64,000 bases of DNA, taken from contig JADJXT010000001.1 of NCBI GenBank assembly GCA_016720115.1, positions 1,178,001 through 1,242,000 of the forward strand, given 5' to 3'. Under the pieces are notes generated by a model. That model had not been told where the DNA came from. It worked only from the letters and a program-made list of their open reading frames with translations, and ran no database searches. Positions 1 through 8,084 of this stretch are shown here, in pieces. The stretch's first letter is position 1. Each line of letters begins with the position of its first letter. Both the position numbers and the translations under genes were made by a program. The DNA is from Sphingomonadales bacterium. Lineage in GTDB: Bacteria > Pseudomonadota > Alphaproteobacteria > Sphingomonadales > Sphingomonadaceae.

Positions 1-1271
1 TGATCGAAACTGCCTTCGCCGGTGAGCAGTGCGGCAATCTGGTAGGTCACGGTGGTCATGCGCTCGAACGGATTGGCCGACAGGTTGGCTGAGGCACCCG
101 CCGCCATATAGACAATCATCGTTTCGCCGATCGCGCGGCTGATGGCGAGCATGATGCCTGCGACAATGCCGGGTAACGCGGCAGGAATCAGAACCTTCTT
201 GATCGTCTCTGAAGTCGTCGCCCCCATGGCGAGCGAGCCGTCGCGCATGGCTTGCGGCACGGCGGCGATGCTGTCGTCCGCCATCGAGGAGACAAAGGGG
301 ATGATCATCACGCCCATGACCAGACCCGCCGCCAGCGCGCTTTCCGTCGAGGCATTGGTGATGCCGATGGCCAGCGCGAGGTCGCGGATGAACGGAGCGG
401 CGGTCAGAGCCGCGAAATAGCCGTAAACAACGGTGGGAATCCCCGCGAGGATTTCAAGCATCGGCTTCAGGACGCTGCGCGCGCGCGGGTTCGCATATTG
501 GGTGAGGTAAATCGCACTCATCAACCCGAACGGGATTGCCACCAGCATCGCGATGATCGCGCCGATGAAGAAGGTGCCCCAGAACAGCGGCACAGCGCCC
601 AGATCGTCGCCCATGTCCGAGGTCGGTGAGGCCATGGTATCGGGCGTCCAGTTGGTCCCGAACAGGAAATCGACCGGGCTGACCATCGCAAAGAAGCGCG
701 CCGATTCAAAGATCAGCGAGGCGATGATGCCCATAGTGGTGATGATCGCAATGAAAGAGGCCAGCAGCAGCGCGCCGAGCACGATACGCTCAATCTTGGT
801 GCGTGCCGGAAAGCCCGCCTTGATCCGCGTATATCCGAAAGCGAGGCCAGCCAGCGCGACGACTATGGCGAGCACCGCACCGATCCAACCGAACCTGGTC
901 TGTGCCGTAGAAACGGCTGGAACGAGTTGCCGGGCGACCGGATCGGAAACAAAGGCGTTCGGGTTATTTGCCAGCGCAAAGGCTTCGTTGAGAATGGTAT
1001 TGCGCTCGAATTCGAATGCCGGAAGCTGGGCCGCCGCCGGATCGGCAAGGATTGCGCCGTGGATCAGGCCGGGTGAAATCAGCGACCAGATCCAGATGAC
1101 AATCAATGCCGGAACGATGGTCCAGATCGCCGCGTACAGGCCATAATGGCCCGGCAAAGCAAGCTTTAGCTTGCCTGCGACCGGCGCAAAATGCGCCGAG
1201 CGTGCGCGCGACATGGCCCAGGCGATAACGCCAAGGCCAATCACGCTGATCAAGACAAAGGATATCGGCAT
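1..1271 (-). CDS. pstC: Phosphate ABC transporter permease PstC (3' end beyond window)
   Basis: Inner-membrane permease of the high-affinity PstSCAB phosphate importer. Reading from the ATG at 1271, the protein begins MPISFVLISVIGLGVIAW, a membrane helix, followed by a second hydrophobic stretch and a long periplasmic region, as in the extended alphaproteobacterial PstC. The frame stays open to base 1, so the C-terminus and probably pstA, pstB and phoU lie to the left. It starts 18 bases after pstS on the same strand, which suggests one operon. Family assignment rests on gene order and visible membrane segments. Confidence 0.85.
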   Translation of the reverse strand, partial: MPISFVLISVIGLGVIAWAMSRARSAHFAPVAGKLKLALPGHYGLYAAIWTIVPALIVIWIWSLISPGLIHGAILADPAAAQLPAFEFERNTILNEAFALANNPNAFVSDPVARQLVPAVSTAQTRFGWIGAVLAIVVALAGLAFGYTRIKAGFPARTKIERIVLGALLLASFIAIITTMGIIASLIFESARFFAMVSPVDFLFGTNWTPDTMASPTSDMGDDLGAVPLFWGTFFIGAIIAMLVAIPFGLMSAIYLTQYANPRARSVLKPMLEILAGIPTVVYGYFAALTAAPFIRDLALAIGITNASTESALAAGLVMGVMIIPFVSSMADDSIAAVPQAMRDGSLAMGATTSETIKKVLIPAALPGIVAGIMLAISRAIGETMIVYMAAGASANLSANPFERMTTVTYQIAALLTGEGSFD

Positions 1272-1288
1272 ATGTCCGGCATTCCGGC

Positions 1289-2329
1289 TTATTTGAGGCC
1301 GCTTGCGTCCAGCAATGTCATCTTGGCGACGACATCGGCATTTTTCGTCCGAACATCCTCCGGAGCGACGACCATGCCCTTCGCCTTCAGATATCCGTCC
1401 ATGCCCCACGCCTTCGCAAATTCATTGAGGAACGGCGTGAGCGACTTGATCGCCTTCACATGTGCCGCCTTCACATAAAGGTAGAGCGGACGGGCGCCGG
1501 GATAGGAGAAATCCGAAACGCTTTCATAAGTGGGCATCACCCCCGACATCGGGATGCCTTTGATCTTCGCCATATTCTCTTCGAGGAAAGAGAAGCCGAA
1601 AATCCCGATGGCTTTCGGGTTGGCGGCGATCTTCTGCACGATCAGATTGTCATTTTCACCCTGTTCGACATAAGCGCCGTCTGTGCGCACCTTGGTGCAC
1701 AATTCATTGTGCGTGTCCTTGTCGCTATCTTTAAGTGCCTTCATCGCCGGGTCGGATTCACAACCTTTGGTCAGGATCAGTTCGGCAAGCGCATCGCGCG
1801 TTCCCGATGTTGACGGCGGGCCGTAAACCATGATGGGGATTGCGGGCAGGGCAGGGTTCACTTCGTTCCAGTTCTTCGCCGCCTGCGGTTTACCAAATGG
1901 CGTGGCGGCGAGTGCCTTGTAAACGTCTTCAGGCGTCAGCTTCATTTCCGGGCCGTTGGTGGCTTCGGCAAAGGCGATGCCGTCAAGTCCGATCTGGACT
2001 TCGATGATGTCCTTGACGCCGTTCTTGACGCAATCTTCATGCTCCGATTTCTTCATTCGGCGCGAGGCCATTTCGATATCGGGATGCTGTGCGCCCACGC
2101 CGCCGCAGAACAGCTTCATACCTGCACCGGTCCCTGTCGATTCGATGACAGGCGATTTCATGCCGGGATTGGCCTTGACAGTCGCTTCGGCGACTGCGGT
2201 TGCAAAAGGATAAACAGTCGAGGAGCCGACAACGCGCAGGAAATCGCGATTTTCGCCGCTTCCACCTCCGCATGCTGAAACTGTCAGTGCGGTGGCCGAA
2301 GCCAGTGCGATTGGACCCCATTTGCGCAT
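1289..2329 (-). CDS. pstS: Phosphate-binding lipoprotein PstS
   Basis: Periplasmic phosphate receptor that delivers phosphate to PstCA. The 346-residue protein has a lipoprotein signal ending in VSAC, with Cys20 as the lipidated residue, then the family's phosphate loop VVGSSTVYPF, a second loop GTGAGMKLFCGG and the PSTSGTRDA segment. It follows phoR with a 66-base gap holding a Pho-box match (2369-2386), so it probably starts its own PhoB-activated transcript reading into pstC. Start codon at 2327-2329. Confidence 0.95.
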   Translation of the reverse strand: MRKWGPIALASATALTVSACGGGSGENRDFLRVVGSSTVYPFATAVAEATVKANPGMKSPVIESTGTGAGMKLFCGGVGAQHPDIEMASRRMKKSEHEDCVKNGVKDIIEVQIGLDGIAFAEATNGPEMKLTPEDVYKALAATPFGKPQAAKNWNEVNPALPAIPIMVYGPPSTSGTRDALAELILTKGCESDPAMKALKDSDKDTHNELCTKVRTDGAYVEQGENDNLIVQKIAANPKAIGIFGFSFLEENMAKIKGIPMSGVMPTYESVSDFSYPGARPLYLYVKAAHVKAIKSLTPFLNEFAKAWGMDGYLKAKGMVVAPEDVRTKNADVVAKMTLLDASGLK

Positions 2330-2368
2330 TGCATAAAACCTTTCACCTTCGTGACTAGCCCGCCAAAT

Positions 2369-2386
2369 GCGACAATCATGTTACAG
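2369..2386 (-). promoter_or_regulatory. Pho box upstream of pstS
   Basis: Read on the minus strand: CTGTAAC ATGA TTGTCGC, two 7-base units separated by 4 bases. This is the spacing of the PhoB target (CTGTCAT-N4-CTGTCAT); each unit matches five of seven positions. It lies 40 bases upstream of the pstS start codon, in the only non-coding gap between phoR and pstS. Phosphate-starvation control by PhoB is inferred. Confidence 0.7.
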
Positions 2387-2395
2387 TTTTGAGAC

Positions 2396-3385
2396 TCAGA
2401 CCGATTTATCCTGCGGAAGCATGATCGTTGCAGTGGTGCCTTCGCCCTGGCGGCTGCTGATGTCAAAGCGGCCACGGTGCCGTTCGACGATATGCTTGAC
2501 GATGGCAAGGCCAAGCCCGGTTCCCCCTGCAGCGCGGCTGCGACCGGTATCGGCGCGATAGAATCGCTCGGTGAGCCGCGGCAGATGCTCGGGCGCGATA
2601 CCCTCACCATGGTCGGTGATTGCGAGGGTCAGCCAGCCGCGATCGCTGGCTTCCAGTTGAACGGTAGTGCCCTTGTCGGAGCCGCCATATTTCTCTGCAT
2701 TATCCACCAGATTGCGGATAACCTGCGCAAGTTGGGCGTGATCGCCGGTCACATGCGCCTTGTCGGCATTGGTGATGAAATTCACCTCGATCTCGCGCAG
2801 GCGCTCGCCGATGACTTCGCGACAGAGGCTGACCATTTCGATCTGGTCTGACGGTGCTTCATGGCGGATCGCTTCGATCCGCGACAGCGACATCAGGTCG
2901 GACACAAGCGACTGCATCCGCGTCGCTTCGCGCTTGATTATGTCGAGGAAACGCTGCCTCGTGGCGGCATCTTCGCCAGCTTTCGGATCGGACAGCGTTT
3001 CGACATAGCCCAATATGGCGGTCAGCGGCGTACGCAGCTCATGGCTGGCGTTGGCAACGAAATCGGCATGTGCGCGGGCGACGCTGACCTGCACGGACTG
3101 GTCCTGCAGCGAAATCAGCCGATTGTTGTCTGCCAGCGGGCTGCAAACCATTTCCCAAACGCTGCCGCGCACCGACAGCCCCGAAATCTTGGCACGCCCA
3201 CCCTCCGGGGATTTTATCAGTTTAAGGGCTTCCGGATCACGCAGCGCTATGCGGATATCCTGACCCTCTATGTGGCCGCCGAGCAGTGCCTTTGCCGCAG
3301 CATTGGCGAAATTGACCCTGTCGCCCTGAACGAGCAGGATCGGAATTTCGATCAGCGACAGCAACTGTTTTGCATATTCGGCCAT
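2396..3385 (-). CDS. phoR: Phosphate-regulon sensor histidine kinase PhoR, lacking membrane helices
   Basis: Histidine kinase of the phosphate-starvation response, partner of PhoB and placed directly before pstS. Its 329 residues comprise a PAS-like N-terminus (about 8-95), the dimerisation box NASHELRTPLT with His115, N box NLVDNAEKYG and G box DHGEGIAPEHLPRLTERF. No hydrophobic segment is visible before the PAS region, whereas PhoR usually has one or two N-terminal helices. An in-frame TAG four codons upstream of the ATG rules out a longer version. It may therefore be cytosolic and sense phosphate through the PstB/PhoU side. Confidence 0.9.
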   Translation of the reverse strand: MAEYAKQLLSLIEIPILLVQGDRVNFANAAAKALLGGHIEGQDIRIALRDPEALKLIKSPEGGRAKISGLSVRGSVWEMVCSPLADNNRLISLQDQSVQVSVARAHADFVANASHELRTPLTAILGYVETLSDPKAGEDAATRQRFLDIIKREATRMQSLVSDLMSLSRIEAIRHEAPSDQIEMVSLCREVIGERLREIEVNFITNADKAHVTGDHAQLAQVIRNLVDNAEKYGGSDKGTTVQLEASDRGWLTLAITDHGEGIAPEHLPRLTERFYRADTGRSRAAGGTGLGLAIVKHIVERHRGRFDISSRQGEGTTATIMLPQDKSV

Positions 3386-3490
3386 GTTTTCATTCTAACA
3401 AAAAGGAAATGTTCCTCAATCAGGAACGGGATGCGCCGGAAATCAGAGGATTTCCGGCAAGAACCCACAAGCAATTATATTCAGCCCAAC

Positions 3491-3519
3491 GTTACAGTTT
3501 AACGACGACAATATTACAA
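3491..3519 (-). promoter_or_regulatory. Possible Pho-box array between phoR and the DUF47 gene
   Basis: On the minus strand the 7-base units TTGTAAT, TCGTCGT and CTGTAAC lie 11 bases apart with 4-base spacers. The outer units share TGTAA and match the CTGTAAC unit before pstS and the porin. The middle unit is weak. The array sits in the divergent gap and could serve phoR, the DUF47-pit pair, or both. Confidence 0.4.
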
Positions 3520-3579
3520 CTAAACGACGTGGCAAGAGGGCGATTCGCGCCCCGGAAGGTTCAGCGTTCAGGGGGAAAT

Positions 3580-4224
3580 ATGTTCGCTTGGTTTCAAAAG
3601 CTGTTGCCGCGCACCGGCAATTTTTTCGAACAGTTCGAAGCGCATGGCAAAACCATTGTTGCCAGCTCGCAAGCGCTTGCAAAACTTGTCCGCGGCGGTC
3701 CGGATATTGCCTTGCATATCAAGACCATCGAAGATGAAGAGCATAAGGCGGACGATATCATTCGGGACGTTTTGCAGGATGTACGCCGCATATTCCTGAC
3801 GCCCTTCGATCGCGGTGCCATTACGGCTTTGATCGGGGTAATGGACGACGCCGTTGACCAGATGCAGCAGACGGCCGGCGCTGTTGAGCTTTACGACGTG
3901 ACCAGCTTCACCCCCGAAATGGTGGGAATGGCCGACATCATCGTTGAGGCTTCGGCAATCATCGACCAGGCACTGCCATTGCTGCGCGACGTGACCGGCA
4001 ATGCAAGGCCGCTGCACGAAATGACCGCGCGTCTGGTGAGGCTGGAGGGCGATGCCGACAAGCTGAATTTCGACGGCTTGCGCAAGGCGTTCAAGGAGCA
4101 TGGCAAAAGCGATCCGACGCAGTTCGTTGTCGTCAACGAAATCTATCGCCATCTCGAAAAGGTCTGTGACAAGTTCGAGGATGTCGCGAACCAGATTGAC
4201 GGCCTCGTCATCGATCACGCCTGA
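3580..4224 (+). CDS. DUF47 / PhoU-like regulator of Pit phosphate transport
   Basis: A 214-residue helical protein of the DUF47 family, relatives of PhoU usually encoded before a PiT phosphate permease. Acidic clusters such as EDEEHKAD and MDDAVDQM resemble the metal-binding E/D motifs of PhoU. The frame is open upstream, but the ATG at 3580 follows GGGGGAAAT as a ribosome site and gives the normal family length, so it was chosen. It ends 15 bases before pit, indicating an operon in which it likely tunes or gates Pit. Confidence 0.9.
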   Translation: MFAWFQKLLPRTGNFFEQFEAHGKTIVASSQALAKLVRGGPDIALHIKTIEDEEHKADDIIRDVLQDVRRIFLTPFDRGAITALIGVMDDAVDQMQQTAGAVELYDVTSFTPEMVGMADIIVEASAIIDQALPLLRDVTGNARPLHEMTARLVRLEGDADKLNFDGLRKAFKEHGKSDPTQFVVVNEIYRHLEKVCDKFEDVANQIDGLVIDHA

Positions 4225-4239
4225 GCCGGGAGGCCGTTC

Positions 4240-5250
4240 ATGGAAATCGCCTTTCCGCTGCTCGTTGGTCTGGTCATCCTCGCGTTGCTGTTCGACTTTT
4301 TGAACGGCCTGCATGACGCCGCCAATTCGATTGCCACAATCGTATCGACCAAGCTGCTCAAGCCGTTTCATGCGGTGATGTTTGCGGCCTTCTTCAACTT
4401 TGCCGCTTATTTTCTGACGCTCTATTTTCCGTGGCTGCACAAGGTTGCGGACACCATCGGAAAGGGCCTGATCGACAAGGATCTGGTGACGCCAGCGGTA
4501 GTCTTTGGTGCACTTTGCGGCGCCATGTTCTGGAATATCCTGACCTGGGTGAAGGGCATCCCATCTTCATCGTCGCACGCGCTTGTCGGCGGCCTCATCG
4601 GGTCTGGCGTTGCCGCCAACGGAGTTGGCGCGGTCCAATGGGCAGGCCTCAACAAGACCGTTATCTTCATTTTCCTGTCACCCACGCTGGGCATGATTCT
4701 GGCGATGCTGGTGATGCTGGTAAGTTCGTGGGCGCTGCGCAACGCGACGGCGAGCAAGGCAGAAAGCGGCATGAAGGCGATGCACATCATGTCTTCGGCG
4801 GCTTATTCGCTCAGCCATGGATTGAATGACGCGCAGAAAACGATGGGGATCATCGCGGTGCTGCTATATTCAACCGGCTATTTGCAGGGTGAATTCCATG
4901 TGCCGCACTGGGTGGCTATCAGCTGCTATGTTGCGATTGGCCTCGGAACGGCTTGCGGCGGCTGGAAGATAATTGAGACGATGGGAACCAAGATAACGAA
5001 GCTTTCGCAGCATCAGGGTTTCAGCGCATCGCTTGGCGGCTCGATCATGCTGTTCACCGCTTCGGCTTTGGGAATCCCGGTATCGACGACGCACACCATT
5101 ACCGGTGCGGTAATTGGCGCCGGAACTGCGCGGCGTGCTTCGGCGGTGCGTTGGGGTGTTGCCAGCAATCTGCTGACCGCATGGGTGCTTACGGTGCCTG
5201 CATCGGCCGCAGTTGGCGCAAGCTTCTATCTGCTCACGCGATTGTTCTAA
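4240..5250 (+). CDS. pit: PiT-family inorganic phosphate transporter
   Basis: Low-affinity phosphate permease of the inner membrane. The 336-residue protein shows about ten hydrophobic helices and the duplicated family signature: FLNGLHDAANSIAT near residue 19 and the matching LSHGLNDAQKTMG near residue 186. GIPSSSSHALVGGLIGSG and GIPVSTTHTITGAVIGAG are the paired GxxSS/T-H loops. It is downstream of the DUF47 partner. Together with pstSC on the other strand, the window holds both high- and low-affinity phosphate uptake. It ends seven bases before the convergent PilZ gene. Confidence 0.95.
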   Translation: MEIAFPLLVGLVILALLFDFLNGLHDAANSIATIVSTKLLKPFHAVMFAAFFNFAAYFLTLYFPWLHKVADTIGKGLIDKDLVTPAVVFGALCGAMFWNILTWVKGIPSSSSHALVGGLIGSGVAANGVGAVQWAGLNKTVIFIFLSPTLGMILAMLVMLVSSWALRNATASKAESGMKAMHIMSSAAYSLSHGLNDAQKTMGIIAVLLYSTGYLQGEFHVPHWVAISCYVAIGLGTACGGWKIIETMGTKITKLSQHQGFSASLGGSIMLFTASALGIPVSTTHTITGAVIGAGTARRASAVRWGVASNLLTAWVLTVPASAAVGASFYLLTRLF

Positions 5251-5256
5251 GCCGGA

Positions 5257-5598
5257 TTAAACCAAAACGAAGCGGCGGATAATTGAATCCATTACGGCCT
5301 GATTCATCAGGTTGGCAAATGCGCAACCAACTGCACGTCCGTTGTTCCAGATTAATTGCGACTCGATGGGCGACAGTCCGGGCAGGGCCAGCCAGCAGCG
5401 TGTTCCCGGGTGCATGCCTGTCAATGCCTCGCACTGGAAACCGGCGATCGAAAGATCGGTAACCACGACTGCAAAGCCAGTGTTGCCCGATTGGCGCAAC
5501 ATTGCCGGGATGCGAAGCTTGATGCGCGGCGCGCAGCGGTCTTCAAGCGCGGCGCTGTCGTAGCGCAGGGATGTGGGATCTACCGTATCTATCGTCAT
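5257..5598 (-). CDS. Single-domain PilZ protein
   Basis: A 113-residue protein consisting essentially of one PilZ domain, the c-di-GMP receptor fold. The N-terminal arginine motif is DRCAPRIKLR and the second motif is TDLSIAGF (D-x-S-x-x-G), both needed to clasp the nucleotide, so binding is plausible. The C-terminus ends in a short helix. It is monocistronic and convergent with pit. Target unknown. Two further PilZ domains occur in the window (at 21001 and 37306), one of them degenerate. Confidence 0.8.
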   Translation of the reverse strand: MTIDTVDPTSLRYDSAALEDRCAPRIKLRIPAMLRQSGNTGFAVVVTDLSIAGFQCEALTGMHPGTRCWLALPGLSPIESQLIWNNGRAVGCAFANLMNQAVMDSIIRRFVLV

Positions 5599-5878
5599 GG
5601 CCGAAAATCCTGCCTTTGGTCGCTTTTACTTATGCCGTCAGGGTTAATACACGGCGTCCAACCATGGTTAAAAATCCAAACAGCAAGCAAGATGCAGATA
5701 ATAAGTGATTTTTATCGGTAGATTCCGATGCCAACTGCGTTCTTGAAAACCACCGTTACTGCTGCCATATGCGCCACGGGAGTCGGATGGGCGCTGTCGT
5801 CGCCAACCCGGTCAGATCCTGACGGAAGCAGCCGTAACGATTTTTCGGCGGGTCATCCGGCTCCTATTTCAAAAAAGC

Positions 5879-7315
5879 TCAACTGGCAGGTACCCAATTG
5901 CCGTGAAAGCCCGGCGGAATGCGGTGCGGTATGTGCACAGTCGCGAGCGGCGCGGCCTCAAAATCCTGCGCGTTCAATATGACCAGATCCGTTGTTTCCT
6001 CCGCCATGTTGACGACATAGCCCATCAGCCAGCCGTCATCCTCGGCGGTGCCGCCCTTGCGCGGCACGAATACAAACTCGCCGGGGATGTGACTTGCGCC
6101 GAAATCGTGCACCTGTTTCCCTCCGGCCTCCAGATCGTGCTTGAACAGTTTCGACTGGTTGGGGGAGGCTGCATCGAAACCATCAGGCAGCGCCATCGTA
6201 TAGGCATAGCGATAGGATTTGCCGATCCGGTCTTCGTTGGGCCGGGGAAATTCCTGTGACTCTTCGTCGACAACCTGTCGCGCGACCTTTTTCGCTTCGG
6301 GATCGATGGTCCAGCGTTCGAAAGGCACGCGGTTCGAATCCGGCCCGGTAGCATCGGGGCGGAACATCTGATCATGCGCGCACACATCAAGAATGACCTT
6401 GCCATCCCCTGTTTCATAGCCGTTGCACGGGTGGAACACATAGCAGGGTTCGACATCGCACCAGATCGTCTCGCTGCCTTTACCGTCGCGGCGCAGCAAG
6501 CCTACGCGCGCCTTGTGCTCGGCATTCCAGCGATAGGGGAAGGGATGGCCTGAAATCAGTGCTTTCATCGAGAAGGTGCAGGGCAAATCGAGGATGACCG
6601 CATAGTTTTTGGTGATCATGCAATCATGGATCATCGGGCCGTTGGTAACAGGCACCGGCTCTTCCCGGATCACCTTGCCGCCTGCATCGACGACGACATG
6701 CCAGATCGTGTCCTGCACATCACCCTTGTAGCAGATGGCGTGCATCTCGCCGGTTTCGGGATCGAGATGTGGATGGGCGGAAAAGGCGTAGTGCAATGTT
6801 CCGCCAAAAGGATCGTGCGCGATCGTGTTCAGTTCCTCGTCGATACGGACGGGAAAGCCGCCCGCCTCGACGATCGCCCAGGTCTGCCCGGCATGGCCAA
6901 GGACATTGGTGTTCACCGTATCAAATCGTTCGTTGTGCGGGCCGGGGGCAGGGGGTTCGCCCAAGGCCGAACTGACGCTGTGCGAGCGGATCCAGCGATT
7001 GCGATACCAAAGCGCCTTGCCGCCCTGCAGTCGCACGCCATGCACCATGCCATCGCCAAGGAACCAGTGATACGCCGCCGGATTGGCGTTTATGGGGTTG
7101 GGACCGATGCGGATATAGCGGCCGTCAAGGTCGACGGGAATAGAGCCAGTAACCTGCAGATCGTCGAGCGTCACTTCCGCGTCCATCGGTTCGTGAATCC
7201 CGGTCAGATAGGGATGTGTTGTCGGCGCCTTGCGATGGTCGCGGTTGAATTCGGCGACCTTCATCACGCCCTTGGTGACAACGCCGCGGATCAATGTTTC
7301 GACTGCGCTTGCCAT
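5879..7315 (-). CDS. Carotenoid oxygenase family protein (RPE65/lignostilbene dioxygenase type)
   Basis: Non-haem iron dioxygenase that splits carbon-carbon double bonds of apocarotenoids or stilbenes. The 478-residue protein keeps the propeller histidines expected as iron ligands in SAHPHLDPETG, GPMIHDCMI, CYVFHPCNG and the C-terminal PPGFHGNWV. The ATG at 7315 is preferred over one 12 codons upstream because GAGGAGAG lies five bases before it. It is transcribed away from a TetR gene 52 bases distant, which probably represses it. The substrate cannot be told from sequence; sphingomonads use such enzymes on lignin stilbenes and carotenoids. Confidence 0.9.
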   Translation of the reverse strand: MASAVETLIRGVVTKGVMKVAEFNRDHRKAPTTHPYLTGIHEPMDAEVTLDDLQVTGSIPVDLDGRYIRIGPNPINANPAAYHWFLGDGMVHGVRLQGGKALWYRNRWIRSHSVSSALGEPPAPGPHNERFDTVNTNVLGHAGQTWAIVEAGGFPVRIDEELNTIAHDPFGGTLHYAFSAHPHLDPETGEMHAICYKGDVQDTIWHVVVDAGGKVIREEPVPVTNGPMIHDCMITKNYAVILDLPCTFSMKALISGHPFPYRWNAEHKARVGLLRRDGKGSETIWCDVEPCYVFHPCNGYETGDGKVILDVCAHDQMFRPDATGPDSNRVPFERWTIDPEAKKVARQVVDEESQEFPRPNEDRIGKSYRYAYTMALPDGFDAASPNQSKLFKHDLEAGGKQVHDFGASHIPGEFVFVPRKGGTAEDDGWLMGYVVNMAEETTDLVILNAQDFEAAPLATVHIPHRIPPGFHGNWVPAS

Positions 7316-7367
7316 ATCTGCTCTCCTCACTCTTGCCATTCGACTCGGCAATGTTTACATCGATAAC

Positions 7368-7979
7368 ATGAGTACCAATGATAACAGTGTCAACATCAAA
7401 ATCGACAAACGCGGATACCATCATGGCGACTTGCGCTCGGCGTTGATGCAGGCGGGGCTCGAACTGTTGAAAACCCGCAGCGCTGATGAGGTGAGCCTGC
7501 GCGAAATCGCGCGCATGGTAGGGGTTAGTGCGACCGCCGTTTACAGGCATTTTCCGGACAAGGCGGCATTGCTGGGGGCGCTGTGCGACGAAGGCGGTCG
7601 GGAGCTTGGTCGCCTGCAACTGGACGCAATGGAGAAATCGGGCGGTGGGCGTACCGGATTCGACGCGGTGGGCCGTGCCTATGTCCGTTTCGCGCTCGAC
7701 AATCCAACCTTGTTCCGCATGATGATGACGACGCGGCACGCGGTCGATTTCCTTGATATGCCTGCCGGACGCGACAGTAGCGCGCTGCAATTATTGCGTG
7801 ATAATATCGCCAGCCTGGCCCCGGCAGGTGCGTCGCCCGAGCAGCGCCGGGTCGCTGCGTTGCGCGCATGGTCCATCGTTCACGGCCTCGCGATGCTGAT
7901 GCTCGACAATCAGGTGCCAGCCGAAGACGCCCTGATCGACGCGGTGATTGATAGCGTGTCAGTTGGCATCGCTACCTGA
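7368..7979 (+). CDS. TetR/AcrR-family transcriptional regulator
   Basis: A 203-residue repressor with an N-terminal helix-turn-helix: YHHGDLRSALMQAGLELL, then SLREIARMVGVSATAVYRHF at about residues 42-61, followed by a helical ligand domain. An upstream in-frame extension exists, but the ATG at 7368 gives the normal TetR length. It is divergent from the carotenoid oxygenase with a 52-base gap. The heptamer GATAACA occurs twice there (7362-7368 and 7380-7386, 18 bases apart), a possible operator. Likely ligand: the oxygenase substrate or product (inferred). Confidence 0.85.
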   Translation: MSTNDNSVNIKIDKRGYHHGDLRSALMQAGLELLKTRSADEVSLREIARMVGVSATAVYRHFPDKAALLGALCDEGGRELGRLQLDAMEKSGGGRTGFDAVGRAYVRFALDNPTLFRMMMTTRHAVDFLDMPAGRDSSALQLLRDNIASLAPAGASPEQRRVAALRAWSIVHGLAMLMLDNQVPAEDALIDAVIDSVSVGIAT

Positions 7980-7982
7980 AAT

Positions 7983-8084
7983 TCAATAGTATAATGTGAT
8001 GATTGCGCTTTGACATTCACATCATAATGTGAAAAAACTTGAATTGACTCCGATTGTGGAGCGTGATTCTCACGGGAATGTGAA
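7983..8084 (+). promoter_or_regulatory. Promoter region of ribB with three AATGTGA operator-like sites
   Basis: The centre is a perfect inverted repeat, TTCACAT-CATA-ATGTGAA, at 8016-8033. A second copy, matching 13 of 18 positions, is at 8067-8084 and abuts the ribB start codon. A third, half-site copy with AATGTGA is at 7993-7999. All carry AATGTGA in the same orientation. A repressor bound at the last site would block translation start or elongation. The downstream enzyme itself has an N-terminal HTH, so self-binding is an attractive but untested idea. Confidence 0.6.

Noticed and set aside
5728..5982. 84-codon frame with a signal-peptide-like start (MPTAFLKTTVTAAICATGVG)
   Set aside because: It runs 100 bases into the 3' end of the carotenoid oxygenase on the other strand, has no ribosome site and no coherent C-terminus.
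6329..6342. GGTTCGAATCC-like T-loop string
   Set aside because: It lies inside the carotenoid oxygenase coding sequence and no cloverleaf could be drawn around it.
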